Source of the DNA: Pseudomonas sp. PSE14
GTDB taxonomy: Bacteria; Pseudomonadota; Gammaproteobacteria; Pseudomonadales; Pseudomonadaceae
Assembly: GCF_029203285.1 (NCBI RefSeq)
Contig: NZ_CP115669.1
Coordinates: 2,790,001-2,854,000 of the forward strand
Length of the DNA stretch: 64,000 nt
Direction: 5' to 3'
The translations under genes and the position numbers were made by a program. Shown here piece by piece: positions 16,790-26,043 of the stretch. Below the pieces are notes generated by a model that was given only the letters and a program-made list of their open reading frames with translations, ran no database searches and was not told the origin of the DNA. Positions within the stretch are counted from its first letter, which is position 1. Each line of letters begins with the position of its first letter.

Positions 16790-19267
16790 ATGGCTATCGA
16801 CAATTCCACCGACCACCTGCAGACCATCGCCGACCTGCGCGATTTCGATCACGCATCGGGCAGCCGTCTGGAGCGGTTGATTTTCAACCACCGCCTGGTG
16901 GTGGTGCTGCTCTGCCTGCTGGCCACCGTGCTGCTGGCCTGGCAGGCGCGCGGGCTGACGCTGAACGCGGCGTTCGAAAAGACCATCCCGCACAACCAGC
17001 CGTACATCCGCAACTTCCTGGAGTACCGCGACGAACTCAAGGGCTTGGGCAACGCCGTGCGCGTGGTGGTGGAGAACCGCAAGGGCGACATCTTCGACCC
17101 GGCCTACCTGCAGGCCCTCAAGCAGATCAACGACGAACTCTTCCTCACCCCGGGCGTCGACCGCGCCAACGTCAAGTCGCTGTGGATGCCGGTGGTGCGC
17201 TGGAACGAGGTGACCGAGGAGGGCTTCGCCGGCGGCCCGGTGATGCCCGACAACTATTCCGGCACCAGTCAGGACATCGAGCAGCTGCGGCAGAACATCG
17301 GCCGCGCGCAGCTGCTGGGCAACCTGGTGGGCGGCGACTACCGCTCCAGCATGGTGTTCGTGCCGCTGCTGGACAAGGACGCCGACAGCGGCAAGCCGAT
17401 CGACTACTGGGAGCTGTCCAAGCGCCTGGAGACGATCCGCGCGAAGTATTCCGGAGCCCAGGACGGCGCCGACATCCAGGTGCGCATCGTCGGCTTCGCC
17501 AAGGTGGTGGGCGACCTGCTCGACGGTCTGCGGCAGATGGTCCTGTACTTCGCCGTGGCCGCCATCATCGCCGCGCTGATCATCTATGGCTGGACCCGCT
17601 GCCTGCGCAGCACCGCGCTGGTGCTGGGCTGTTCCTGCGTGGCGGTGCTCTGGCAACTGGGGCTGATCGCGCTGCTGGGTTACGAGCTGGACCCGTACTC
17701 GATCCTGGTGCCGTTCCTGGTGTTCGCCATCGGCGTGTCCCACGGGGCACAGAAGATGAACGGCATCATGCAGGACGTCGGCCGTGGCACCCACCGCCTG
17801 GTGGCGGCGCGCTACACCTTCCGCCGCCTGTTCCTCGCCGGGCTGACGGCGCTGGCCGCCGACGCGGTGGGCTTCGCGGTGCTGATGCTGATCGACATCC
17901 CGGTGATCCAGGACCTGGCCATCACCGCCTCGATCGGCGTGGCGCTGCTGGTGTTCACCAACCTCATCCTGCTGCCGGTGATGCTGTCCTATACCGGCGT
18001 CAGCGCCAGCGCCGCCGCGCGCAGCCTGCGTGCCGAACAGCGCAGCGCTGGTGGCGTCTGGGCCTTGCTGGAGCGCTTCACCGAGCGCCGCTGGGCCACG
18101 CCGCTGCTGATCGGCGCGGCGCTGCTGGGGGCCGGTGGCTTCGCCCTGAGCACGCAGCTGAAGATCGGCGATCTCGACGCCGGGGCGTCCGAGCTGCGTC
18201 CGAACTCGCGCTACAACCTGGACAACGCCTACATCACCAGCAAGTACTCGTTGTCCAGCGACCAGTTCGCGGTGATCGTCAAGACCCCGGCCGAGGGCTG
18301 CCTGGCCTACCAGACGCTGGTCGAGGCGGACCGCCTGGGCTGGACCCTGCAGCAGGTGCCGGGAGTGCAGAGCACGGTGTCGCTGGCCGACGCGGTGCGC
18401 AAGATCACTGCCGGTTCCTACGAGGGCAGCAACAAGTGGCTGACCCTGTCGCCGAACCAGGACGTGCTCAACTACGCGGCGCGCACCGCCAGCACCACCA
18501 ACCCGGAGCTGTTCAACACCGAGTGCTCGATCATGCCGGTGGTGGCCTACCTGGCCGACCACAAGGCGCAGACCCTGGAACGGGTGGTCGAGGCCGCCGC
18601 GCGCTTCGCCGCCGAGCACAGCACGGCAGAGCACCAGTTCCTCCTCGCCGCCGGCAGCGCCGGTATCGAAGCTGCCACCAACATCGTGGTGAAGAAGGCC
18701 AACCTGAGCATGCTGCTGTACGTCTATGCGGCAGTGGTGGTGCTGTGCTTCATCACCTTCCGCAGCTGGCGCGCAGTGATCGTCGCGGTGGTCCCGCTGG
18801 TGATCACCTCGGTGCTCTGCGAGGCGCTGATGGTGGTGCTGGGCATGGGCGTGAAGGTCGCCACCCTGCCGGTGATCGCCCTCGGCGTGGGCATCGGCGT
18901 GGACTACGCGCTCTACCTGCTGAGCATCCAGCTGGCCAGCCAGCGCGCCGGAGCCACGTTGGTGGAGGCCTACCGCCACGCCCTGCGCTTCACCGGCAAG
19001 GTGGTCGCCCTGGTGGGCGTGACCCTGGCGGCCGGCGTGATCACCTGGGCCTTCTCGCCGATCAAGTTCCAGGCCGACATGGGCATCCTGCTTACCTTCA
19101 TGTTCGTCTGGAACATGCTGGGCGCACTGGTGCTCATCCCGGCGCTTTCCCATTTCCTGCTGCGTGGCGTCGGTGCCTCCGGGCCCCGCGCCGCGTGCAA
19201 CGTCGTTACCACGCCGAAGGCGAGCGTGAGCGAGCGGCGCGACGAACCCGTCGCCCGTTGCGTCTGA
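16790..19267 (+). CDS. MMPL/RND-superfamily transporter
   Basis: An 825-aa inner membrane transporter with the RND/MMPL layout: one N-terminal helix (about residues 25-47), a periplasmic loop, a block of helices about 235-400, a second single helix near 440, another loop and a final helix block about 640-800. It is shorter than AcrB-type pumps and matches hydrophobe/lipid exporters (HpnN-like, MmpL). I chose the ATG at 16790 rather than the adjacent GTG at 16787 because of the spacing to GGGG. It forms a pair with the YCF48 protein. It may move a hydrophobic substrate, a sterol-like compound or a lipid between membranes; direction is unproven. Confidence 0.9.
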   Translation: MAIDNSTDHLQTIADLRDFDHASGSRLERLIFNHRLVVVLLCLLATVLLAWQARGLTLNAAFEKTIPHNQPYIRNFLEYRDELKGLGNAVRVVVENRKGDIFDPAYLQALKQINDELFLTPGVDRANVKSLWMPVVRWNEVTEEGFAGGPVMPDNYSGTSQDIEQLRQNIGRAQLLGNLVGGDYRSSMVFVPLLDKDADSGKPIDYWELSKRLETIRAKYSGAQDGADIQVRIVGFAKVVGDLLDGLRQMVLYFAVAAIIAALIIYGWTRCLRSTALVLGCSCVAVLWQLGLIALLGYELDPYSILVPFLVFAIGVSHGAQKMNGIMQDVGRGTHRLVAARYTFRRLFLAGLTALAADAVGFAVLMLIDIPVIQDLAITASIGVALLVFTNLILLPVMLSYTGVSASAAARSLRAEQRSAGGVWALLERFTERRWATPLLIGAALLGAGGFALSTQLKIGDLDAGASELRPNSRYNLDNAYITSKYSLSSDQFAVIVKTPAEGCLAYQTLVEADRLGWTLQQVPGVQSTVSLADAVRKITAGSYEGSNKWLTLSPNQDVLNYAARTASTTNPELFNTECSIMPVVAYLADHKAQTLERVVEAAARFAAEHSTAEHQFLLAAGSAGIEAATNIVVKKANLSMLLYVYAAVVVLCFITFRSWRAVIVAVVPLVITSVLCEALMVVLGMGVKVATLPVIALGVGIGVDYALYLLSIQLASQRAGATLVEAYRHALRFTGKVVALVGVTLAAGVITWAFSPIKFQADMGILLTFMFVWNMLGALVLIPALSHFLLRGVGASGPRAACNVVTTPKASVSERRDEPVARCV

Positions 19268-19316
19268 GCCCGCCGCGCACGGCGCCCCTGATGAATTGAA
19301 TTGTGAGGTAAGCAAG

Positions 19317-20465
19317 ATGAGTGATACGTCCGCGATCTTCCTGAACGAACAGGAGCGGCTGATTCGCGACAGCGCCCGCAAGGTTGCCGCCGAGGTCCTG
19401 GCGCCAACCGCCGCCGAGCGCGACCGCACCGGCGCCTGGCCCCGCGAGGAGCTGGCGGCCGTGGCCGAGCTGGGCTTCCTCGGCATGCTGGTGCCCGAAG
19501 CCTACGGCGGCTCCGGCGCCAGCTTCGTCGAGTATTGCCTGGCGATCGAGGAGTTCGCCGCCGTCGACACCGGCTTCGCCACCCTGATCCACGTGCACAA
19601 CTCGGTGGGCCTGACCATCGCCCGCCTGGGCAATGAAGAGCAGAAGCGCAAGTTCCTGCCGGGCATCGCCGACGGCAGCCGGATCGGCGCCTTCCTGCTC
19701 AGCGAGCCCCACGCCGGTTCGGACACCGCGGCCTTCCGCACCAGCGCCCGGCGTGAGGGCGACAACTACGTGCTCAATGGCAGCAAACAGTTCATCTCCA
19801 ACGGCAACGAGGCGGGCGTCGGGCTGGTGCTGGCGGTGACCGACCGCAACGCCGGGAAGAAGGGTAGCAGCCTGCTGATCGTCGAACCGAAGGTCCACGC
19901 CGGCTACGTGGTGACCCGCGTGGAACACAAGATGGGCCAGCGTTCGGCCCAGGTCGCCGCCATCCAGCTGGATGAGTGCCGGGTACCGGCGGAAAACCTG
20001 CTGGGTGCCGAGGGCTCCGGCTACCGCAACGTGATGGGCTCGCTGTCCGAAGGCCGGGTGGCGATTGCTGCCGTGGCCACCGGCACCGCCCGCGCCGCAT
20101 TGCAGGCAGCGGTCGGTTATGCGCAGGAGCGCGAAGCCTACGGCGCGCCGATCATCCAGCTGCAGGGCGTGGCCTTCGACCTGGCCGACATGGCCACCCG
20201 GGTCGAGCTGTCGCACCAGTACCTGGTGCATGCCGCGCGCCTCTGCGAAATGGGCGTGCCCTGTGCCAAGGAAGCCTCGATGGCCAAGCTGTTCGCCAGC
20301 GAGATGGCCGAGAAGGTCTGCTCCGACGCGCTGCAGATCCACGGTGGTTACGGCTACCTGGCGGACTTCCCGGTGGAGCGCTACTGCCGCGACGTACGGG
20401 TGACCAAGATCTACGAAGGTACCAGCCACATCCAGAAACTCATCATCGCTCGCCACCTGGCTTGA
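19317..20465 (+). CDS. Acyl-CoA dehydrogenase (catalytically complete)
   Basis: A 382-aa acyl-CoA dehydrogenase that would introduce the alpha-beta double bond and pass electrons to ETF. Landmarks are LSEPHAGSDTAAF (about 132-144), QFISNG, the FAD-binding IHGGYGY and the catalytic Glu367 in IYEGTSHIQ. The ATG at 19317 follows GAGGT. A close paralogue is at 39282 (381 aa), with the same start SDTSA and the same AAERDRTGAWPR block. The next gene encodes a degenerate relative, so the two may form a heteromer. It is in the operon driven from 13751. Confidence 0.93.
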   Translation: MSDTSAIFLNEQERLIRDSARKVAAEVLAPTAAERDRTGAWPREELAAVAELGFLGMLVPEAYGGSGASFVEYCLAIEEFAAVDTGFATLIHVHNSVGLTIARLGNEEQKRKFLPGIADGSRIGAFLLSEPHAGSDTAAFRTSARREGDNYVLNGSKQFISNGNEAGVGLVLAVTDRNAGKKGSSLLIVEPKVHAGYVVTRVEHKMGQRSAQVAAIQLDECRVPAENLLGAEGSGYRNVMGSLSEGRVAIAAVATGTARAALQAAVGYAQEREAYGAPIIQLQGVAFDLADMATRVELSHQYLVHAARLCEMGVPCAKEASMAKLFASEMAEKVCSDALQIHGGYGYLADFPVERYCRDVRVTKIYEGTSHIQKLIIARHLA

Positions 20466-20566
20466 GGCGCGCCCTCCGACAGGGAGGATGCGCATCACGG
20501 TCCGGCTCAGGCCGGACCGGCGCCGGAGTTGCACGGTGGCACCGCACTGGGGAAGGGAGAGGGCAG

Positions 20567-21697
20567 ATGCATAACGAGATGCCGAGCGAAGCACAGCGTC
20601 TGGCGGTAGCGAGTTTCCGCAAGTTCCTCGACAGCGAGGTGGTGCCGGTGGCGCGGGAGTTCCGCGACCGCAGCCTGCCCAAGGGGCGCATGCGCGAGTT
20701 GGCCCAGGGCATCGCCGAATTCGGCCTGCCCGGCGCGAGCATCGCCGAAGAGCAGGGCGGCCTGGGCCTGGCGCGGCTCACCGAAGCCATGTTGTTCGAG
20801 GAGCTGGGGACGCTGTCGGCGGACGTGGCCCTGTGCGTGAAGACCAACAAGGCCGTGGCCGCCTTCCTCGCCGGCTTGCCGGCGCAGCGGGCCGCGATTC
20901 GCGAACGCTACCTGCCGGATGTCCTCGGCGGCCGCAGCTTCGGTGCCTTCTGCCTTGATGCGGGGGCCTCGGCGGATACGCCCCGAGTGACGGCCCGCCG
21001 CGAAGGCGAGGACTTCATCCTCGATGGCGAGCAGACCTGGGTGGCCAACGGGCACTACGCGGACTTCGTCATCGTCGCCGCGCGCACCGACGACCAGTGG
21101 GCGCACCTGCTGGTGGACCGCCGCGCCCATGGCTTCGTCACGCGCAACGCCGAGTGCATTGCGCTGCATTCCCAATCCACCGCCCAGGTCTTTTTCAGCC
21201 AGACGCGGGTGCCGGGCTGCCAGTTGCTCGGTGAGGATGGCGTGGGCCTGCAGGACAGCCTGCGGGCGCTGGACGTGGCGCGCATCGATACCGGCCTGCT
21301 CTGCGTGGGGCTGATGCGCGCCGCGCTGGAGGCCAGCCTCGAACCTGTCCGGCAGCGCCTGGCGGGCGGGCCGGACACCTTGCTCGCCGCCCAGCTCGCC
21401 GAGATGGCCACCCTGGCCGACGCGGCGCGCCTGCTCTGCCGGCGGGCCTATGGGCTGATCGATGCAGGCCTGCCGTACGATCCGCAGGTGTCCATGGCCA
21501 AGTGGTATGCCAGCGAAATGGCCGTGCAGGTCTGCCGCAACGCCGTGCAGCTGCAGGGCGCCGACGGCCTGGCGCGGGCCGGCGAGGTGGAACGCCTGGT
21601 GCGCGAGGCCCTCAGCCTGCCGTTGAGCGACGGCGTCACCGATACTCACAAAATGCTGATCGCCCGGACCTTGCTGGGCATCTCTACACCGATATGA
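20567..21697 (+). CDS. Degenerate acyl-CoA dehydrogenase-like protein (possible non-catalytic subunit)
   Basis: A 376-aa acyl-CoA dehydrogenase homologue, clearly paralogous to the gene at 48620 (shared RMRE(L/I)(A/T)QGIAEFGLPG and STAQVFF segments). Several key motifs are lost. The SEPDVGSN block is replaced by LDAGASAD, the ERHQFGKPI block by VRQRLAGGP, the HGGNG block by QGADG, and the catalytic Glu position holds Asp355. The frame is intact with a good ribosome site (GGGAGAGGG), so it is not an ordinary pseudogene. It lies 101 bp after the complete dehydrogenase. A non-catalytic partner in a heterotetramer, as known for steroid-degrading ChsE-type enzymes, is a reasonable inference. Confidence 0.82.
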   Translation: MHNEMPSEAQRLAVASFRKFLDSEVVPVAREFRDRSLPKGRMRELAQGIAEFGLPGASIAEEQGGLGLARLTEAMLFEELGTLSADVALCVKTNKAVAAFLAGLPAQRAAIRERYLPDVLGGRSFGAFCLDAGASADTPRVTARREGEDFILDGEQTWVANGHYADFVIVAARTDDQWAHLLVDRRAHGFVTRNAECIALHSQSTAQVFFSQTRVPGCQLLGEDGVGLQDSLRALDVARIDTGLLCVGLMRAALEASLEPVRQRLAGGPDTLLAAQLAEMATLADAARLLCRRAYGLIDAGLPYDPQVSMAKWYASEMAVQVCRNAVQLQGADGLARAGEVERLVREALSLPLSDGVTDTHKMLIARTLLGISTPI

Positions 21698-21751
21698 GCT
21701 ACGCCGATCCGAAGCGCAGCGCGCCGGTCGGACATCGACGATAAGGACGTA

Positions 21752-23728
21752 ATGACCATGCAATGCCGATATCTCCCGCTGTCCCTGTTGGCCGCCCTGG
21801 TGGCATTCACCGGCCAGGCTTCGGCCGCCGAGCCCGTCGCGCCGCTGCCGGCGAGCCCGGCCACGATCGCCGCCAACCACGCCGTGCTCGGCCGCCTGCC
21901 GTTCGCCGACCGGCAGGACTTCGACGACGCCAAGCGCGGGTTGGTGGCAGCCTTCGCCGGGAGCATCAAGGACGCCCAGGGCAACGTGGTGTGGGATACC
22001 CACCAGTACGATTTCCTCGCCGCCGAGAAGGCGCCGGACAGCGTCAACCCCAGCCTCTGGCGCATGGCACAGCTCAATACCCATGCCGGGCTGTTCCAGG
22101 TCGCCGAGCGCCTCTACCAGGTGCGCGGGCTGGACCTGGCCAACATGACCATCATCGAGGGCGACGACGGCCTGATCATCATCGACCCGCTGATGGTGGC
22201 CGAGACCGCCCGCGCGGCCCTCGACCTCTACTACAGCAAGCGTCCGCACAAGCCGGTGGTGGCGGTGATCTACAGCCACAGCCATCTCGACCACTTCGGC
22301 GGTGTGCGCGGGGTGATCGACGAGGCCGACGTGCGCGCCGGCAAGGTGCGGGTGATCGCTCCCGATGGCTTCATGGACCACGCCATCAGCGAGAACGTGC
22401 TGGCCGGCACCGCCATGCTGCGCCGCGCCATGTACCAGGGCGGCAGCCTGCTGCCGCGTGGCGAGCAGGCGCTGGTGGACAGCGGCCTGGGCAAGGCCGC
22501 GCCGCGAGGCGGCAGCGTCGGCCTGATCGCCCCCACCGAACTGATCCGCAAGCCTCAGGAAACGCTGCGGATATCCGGGGTCGATCTGGAATTCCAGCTC
22601 ACCCCCGGCACCGAGGCGCCGGCGGAGATGAACCTGTACCTGCCGCAATGGCACGCCCTGGGCATGGCCGAGAACGCCACCCGCATGATGCATAACGTGC
22701 TCACCCCGCGCGGCGCGGAGGTGCGCGACGCCAAGGCCTGGTCGAAATTCCTCGACGACAGCCTGGTGCGCTACGGCGACAAGGCCGAGGTGATGTTCGT
22801 CCAGCACAGCTGGCCGACCTGGGGTGGCGAGCGGATTCGCACCGAACTGGCCGACCAGCGCGACATGTACGCCTTCATCAACAACCGCACCCTGCACCTG
22901 CTGAACCAGGGACTGACGCCGCTGGAGATCGCCGATGCGGTCAAGCAGCTGCCCGGCGAGCTGGACCGCAAGTGGTACCTGCGCGGCTACTACGGCAACC
23001 TGGCCTTCAACGTGCGCGCGGTGTACCAGCGCTACCTGGGCTTCTACGACGGCAACCCGGCCAACCTCGCGCCGCTGCCGCCGGAGCAGGCCGACAAGCG
23101 CTACGTGGCGGCCATGGGCGGCGCCGACAAGGTGCTGGGCCTGGTGCGCCAGGCCATGGAGCAGGGCGACTACCGCTGGGCCGCCGAGCTGGGCAACCGC
23201 CTGGTCTTCGCCGAGCCGGACAACCGCGCCGCCCGCGAGGCCCAGGCCGCCGCCCTGGAACAGCTGGGCTACGCCGCCGAGTCGGGCGTGCAGCGCAACA
23301 TGTACCTGGTCGGCGCCAGCGAGCTGCGCAACGGCCTGCCGCCCTACAAGGGCCGCCCGGTGGAAGACCTGGTGCGCGCCGCGACCCCGGCGATGTTCTT
23401 CGACCTGCTGGCCGTGCGCCTGGATTCGGACAAGGCCCTGGGCCACGACATGACCCTGAACTGGGACTTCGACGAGCCGGCGCAGTCCTTCGCCCTGACC
23501 CTGCGCAATGGCGTGCTGACCTACCGAGAGGGGGCCAGCCATGCCAAGCCGGACGTCAGCCTGCGGATGAGCAAGGCGACCCTCGACCGAATCGCCCTGA
23601 AGCAGCTGGACTTCCCCACCGCACTCAAGCAGGATGCGCTCAAGTTGGAGGGCGATGCCGGCAAGTTCAAGGCACTGATGGCTGCGATGTCGAGCTTCGA
23701 CCCCATGTTCAACATCGTCACCCCCTGA
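21752..23728 (+). CDS. Exported SdsA-type alkylsulfatase (MBL fold)
   Basis: A 658-aa metallo-beta-lactamase-fold sulfatase of the SdsA1/YjcS family, which hydrolyses primary alkyl sulfates to alcohol and sulfate. The signal peptide ends near residue 26 (GQASAA). The dinuclear zinc motif HSHLDH is at residues 176-181. The long alpha-helical dimerisation region follows, and a C-terminal SCP2-like domain (about 530-658) is present, as in SdsA1. The ATG at 21752 follows AAGGA. It lies inside the operon of DUF1302, MMPL and dehydrogenases, so sulfate release is tied to the same pathway. Chemistry is unrelated to the formylglycine sulfatases at 21 and 59265. Confidence 0.93.
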   Translation: MTMQCRYLPLSLLAALVAFTGQASAAEPVAPLPASPATIAANHAVLGRLPFADRQDFDDAKRGLVAAFAGSIKDAQGNVVWDTHQYDFLAAEKAPDSVNPSLWRMAQLNTHAGLFQVAERLYQVRGLDLANMTIIEGDDGLIIIDPLMVAETARAALDLYYSKRPHKPVVAVIYSHSHLDHFGGVRGVIDEADVRAGKVRVIAPDGFMDHAISENVLAGTAMLRRAMYQGGSLLPRGEQALVDSGLGKAAPRGGSVGLIAPTELIRKPQETLRISGVDLEFQLTPGTEAPAEMNLYLPQWHALGMAENATRMMHNVLTPRGAEVRDAKAWSKFLDDSLVRYGDKAEVMFVQHSWPTWGGERIRTELADQRDMYAFINNRTLHLLNQGLTPLEIADAVKQLPGELDRKWYLRGYYGNLAFNVRAVYQRYLGFYDGNPANLAPLPPEQADKRYVAAMGGADKVLGLVRQAMEQGDYRWAAELGNRLVFAEPDNRAAREAQAAALEQLGYAAESGVQRNMYLVGASELRNGLPPYKGRPVEDLVRAATPAMFFDLLAVRLDSDKALGHDMTLNWDFDEPAQSFALTLRNGVLTYREGASHAKPDVSLRMSKATLDRIALKQLDFPTALKQDALKLEGDAGKFKALMAAMSSFDPMFNIVTP

Positions 23729-23734
23729 GTGTCC

Positions 23735-24439
23735 ATGCCCCGCAAGCCCATCGACAAACCCGCGCAGGAACCGGCCGAGCCGGTCCTGCGCGTGGCGCTG
23801 CCGGCGCCCCAGCGCAAGCGCCCGCGCCAGGCGCGCTCGGTGGCGCTGGTGGCGGCGCTGAAGATCACCGGCCGGGAGATCCTCGAACGCGAGGGCAGGG
23901 CGGCGCTCACCGTACACCGCCTCGCCGAACACGCCGGGGTGGCCATCAGTTCCATCTACGAATACTTCCCCACCATGGAATCGCTGGTGGCGGCGATCTT
24001 CGACGACTACCGCAGCGAGGCGCGGGTCGAGGTCATCGCCAGCATTCGCGCGCTGCCGGATTCCGCCTGCCTGATGGATGGCATCGAACTGCTCCTGCAC
24101 ACCGGCCTGGCCGCGCTGCAGCGCTGGCTGCGGCTGGACTCCGAACTGAGCATCAAGACCGTCTACCAGGCGGAGCTGGTGCGCCTGGACATGGTGCGCG
24201 GGGATGGCTTCTGGGTGTCCCAGGTGATCCCCGCGCTGGTCGAGCGATTTTCCACCGAAGTGCGGGTGCGCGACCGCGAGCTGGCAGGCTTTCTCGCCTA
24301 CCAGGCGGTGACGGCGCTGCCGCGCGCGCTGGTCATCGAACGCCCCGACTTCCTGCAGCAGGAACAGACCGTGCGCCTGCTGGCGCGCATGCTCCATGGG
24401 CTGCTCACCGCGGATTCGGAAAGCGTCTCCGAGTCCTGA
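23735..24439 (+). CDS. TetR-family transcriptional regulator
   Basis: A 234-aa TetR regulator. The HTH is within GREILEREGRAALTVHRLAEHAGVAISSIYEYF (about residues 48-81) and the SIYEYFP recognition-helix end is typical. A basic, proline-rich N-terminus of some 35 residues precedes it. The start is either the ATG at 23735 or the GTG at 23729, directly after the alkylsulfatase stop; coupling to that gene is likely. It is divergent from nothing and stands just before the LuxE/LuxC-like operon, whose leader contains a near-perfect palindrome (24443-24465). It is therefore the likely repressor of that operon (inference). Confidence 0.9.
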   Translation: MPRKPIDKPAQEPAEPVLRVALPAPQRKRPRQARSVALVAALKITGREILEREGRAALTVHRLAEHAGVAISSIYEYFPTMESLVAAIFDDYRSEARVEVIASIRALPDSACLMDGIELLLHTGLAALQRWLRLDSELSIKTVYQAELVRLDMVRGDGFWVSQVIPALVERFSTEVRVRDRELAGFLAYQAVTALPRALVIERPDFLQQEQTVRLLARMLHGLLTADSESVSES

Positions 24440-24442
24440 TAA

Positions 24443-24465
24443 AAGTCGTTTTAATTCAACGGCTT
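24443..24465. promoter_or_regulatory. Candidate TetR operator
   Basis: AAGTCGTT (24443-24450) and AACGGCTT (24458-24465) are inverted arms with one mismatch around the AT-rich TTAATTC. The segment is unusually AT-rich for the region and lies directly after the TetR gene. A second palindrome, CCAGTC-CCTA-GACTGG (24510-24525), contains TAGACT, which could be the -10 of the luxE-like operon. Confidence 0.5.
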
Positions 24466-24537
24466 GTCTATCACAAGAAACATCGGGAATCCGGAACAGC
24501 ACAGGCCTGCCAGTCCCTAGACTGGGTTTGCCATGAA

Positions 24538-24587
24538 GGCTGCCCGCGGCGGGCAGCCGGTCCTTCGTGCCGGCGGCGGTACGAAGG
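24538..24587 (+). other. Leader with two stem-loops before the LuxE-like gene
   Basis: GGCTGCCCGC / GCGGGCAGCC (24538-24547, 24549-24558) is a perfect 10-bp stem with a 1-base centre. CCTTCGT / ACGAAGG (24562-24568, 24581-24587) is a second stem extended inward by CCG/CGG. They end 22 bp before the ATG. A role in mRNA stability or translation control is possible; there is no T-run. Confidence 0.45.
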
Positions 24588-24609
24588 GTGCAAGCGAGGA
24601 CCCGGAACA

Positions 24610-26040
24610 ATGACAAGAACAATCGACGAAAAGGTCGACCTGCTGCTCAGCGACCCCGTCGCCCTGGTCGGCCATTCCCGCCAGGCCTGGAACGAACTGC
24701 CCCGCACCGAGATCGACGCCCTGCAGATACGCGCCCTGCAACGCCGCTTCACGCAACTGCGCGAGCGCATCCCGGTGCTCAAGCGCCTGGCCGATGCCGA
24801 GGGCGTGGAGCGCATCGAGCGGCTCGAAGATGTCGTCCCGCTGCTGTTCGAGCACACCGTCTTCAAGTCCTACCCGCCGTCACTGCTGGACAACAACAAC
24901 TTCGCCGCGATCAACCGCTGGTTGTCCAAGCTGGTGACCCCGGAGATCGGCGAGGCCCTGTTGGCCGCTGACGTGAGCGACTGCGAAGGGCTGGACGATT
25001 GGTTCGAGGCGATCGACGCGCAGGTGCCGCAGCTGTGCCTGAGCCATACCTCGGGCACTTCCGGAACCCTGTCGTTCCTGCCGCTGGGCACCCGCGAATT
25101 CGAGAAGGCGGCCAGCGTGCGCCGGCTGTTCGCCTGGGACATGCAGGGTCCGGATACCCCCGATCCGCAGTTGCATGCGCTGTACCCGTACTACCGCAAG
25201 GGCTACCTGAGCCACGTGCGCGGCAACATGGCGCTGATGCGCGGCCTGCTGCCGAGCCTGGACAACTTCCACCCGGCCTATCCTGCGACCCTCTCCAGCG
25301 ACGTGCTGCACCTGGGCGCCAAGGTCCGCGCGGCCCAGGCCCGAGGCACCCTCGACCGCCTGCAACTGAGCCCGGCGCTGCTGGCGAAGAAACAGGCCTA
25401 CGACCAGCTGCAGGCCGAGATGCCGCAGCACCTGGCGGCCTTCTTCGAGGAGATGACCCAGCGCCTGAAGGGCCAGCGCGTCTATATCGGCGGCACCTGG
25501 AACCTGCTGCACAACATGGCCAAGGCAGGGCTGGCGCGCGGTCTGGAAGGGGTCTTCCACCCCGGTTCCTTCATCGCCACCACCGGCGGCGCCAAGGGTG
25601 TCGTGCAACCGGAGGGTTGGCGCGAAGAGGTGCTGCGATTCACTGGCGCCCAGCGCATCAACGAGACCTACGCGATGTCCGAGGTGGTCAGCGGTTCCCA
25701 CGCCCTGTGCGACCACGGCAACTACCACTTCGCGCACACCGCGATTCCTTTCGTGCTCGATCCGGAAACCGGTGGAACCCTGCCGCGCAGCGGTCGCCAG
25801 ACCGGCCGCGCAGCCTTCTTCGACCTGGGTGCGGAACTGCGCTGGGGCGGCTTCATCACCGGCGACGAAGTCACCGTCGAGTGGGACGCGCCTTGCCCCT
25901 GCGGGCGCCACAGCCGCTATGTGGTCGGGCCGGTGCAGCGCTACAGCGAGAAGAACGGCGGCGACGACAAGATCACCTGCGCCGCGTCCGAACAGGCCCA
26001 TCGCGAAGCGATGGACTTCCTCAGCACGCTGGAGGCCTGA
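24610..26040 (+). CDS. LuxE-family acyl-protein synthetase/AMP-forming acyltransferase-like
   Basis: A 476-aa member of the LuxE/acyl-protein synthetase family (adenylate-forming). The AMP-binding loop reads SHTSGTSG (residues 145-152). Other blocks are YIGGTWNLLHNM, TTGGAKG and NETYAMSE, which correspond to adenylation motifs. In luminous bacteria LuxE activates a fatty acid as acyl-AMP, takes it onto a Cys near the C-terminus and hands it to LuxC. Here Cys457 (ITCAASEQ) could serve; the CPCGRH segment is another Cys cluster. It is about 100 residues longer than LuxE. It is followed 3 bp later by the LuxC-like gene and an alcohol dehydrogenase. No luciferase genes are present, so the role is not light emission. 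Confidence 0.85.
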   Translation: MTRTIDEKVDLLLSDPVALVGHSRQAWNELPRTEIDALQIRALQRRFTQLRERIPVLKRLADAEGVERIERLEDVVPLLFEHTVFKSYPPSLLDNNNFAAINRWLSKLVTPEIGEALLAADVSDCEGLDDWFEAIDAQVPQLCLSHTSGTSGTLSFLPLGTREFEKAASVRRLFAWDMQGPDTPDPQLHALYPYYRKGYLSHVRGNMALMRGLLPSLDNFHPAYPATLSSDVLHLGAKVRAAQARGTLDRLQLSPALLAKKQAYDQLQAEMPQHLAAFFEEMTQRLKGQRVYIGGTWNLLHNMAKAGLARGLEGVFHPGSFIATTGGAKGVVQPEGWREEVLRFTGAQRINETYAMSEVVSGSHALCDHGNYHFAHTAIPFVLDPETGGTLPRSGRQTGRAAFFDLGAELRWGGFITGDEVTVEWDAPCPCGRHSRYVVGPVQRYSEKNGGDDKITCAASEQAHREAMDFLSTLEA

Positions 26041-26043
26041 GCC

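Noticed and set aside
16562..19486. 974-codon open frame on the minus strand opposite the MMPL gene
   Set aside because: It is rich in His, Gln, Arg and Gly without domain logic, and covers a gene with clear transmembrane pattern and ribosome site. High GC makes such antisense frames common here.
20507..24622. 1371-codon minus-strand open frame across the alkylsulfatase region
   Set aside because: It spans four plus-strand genes with recognised motifs; its translation is low-complexity and has no recognisable family.
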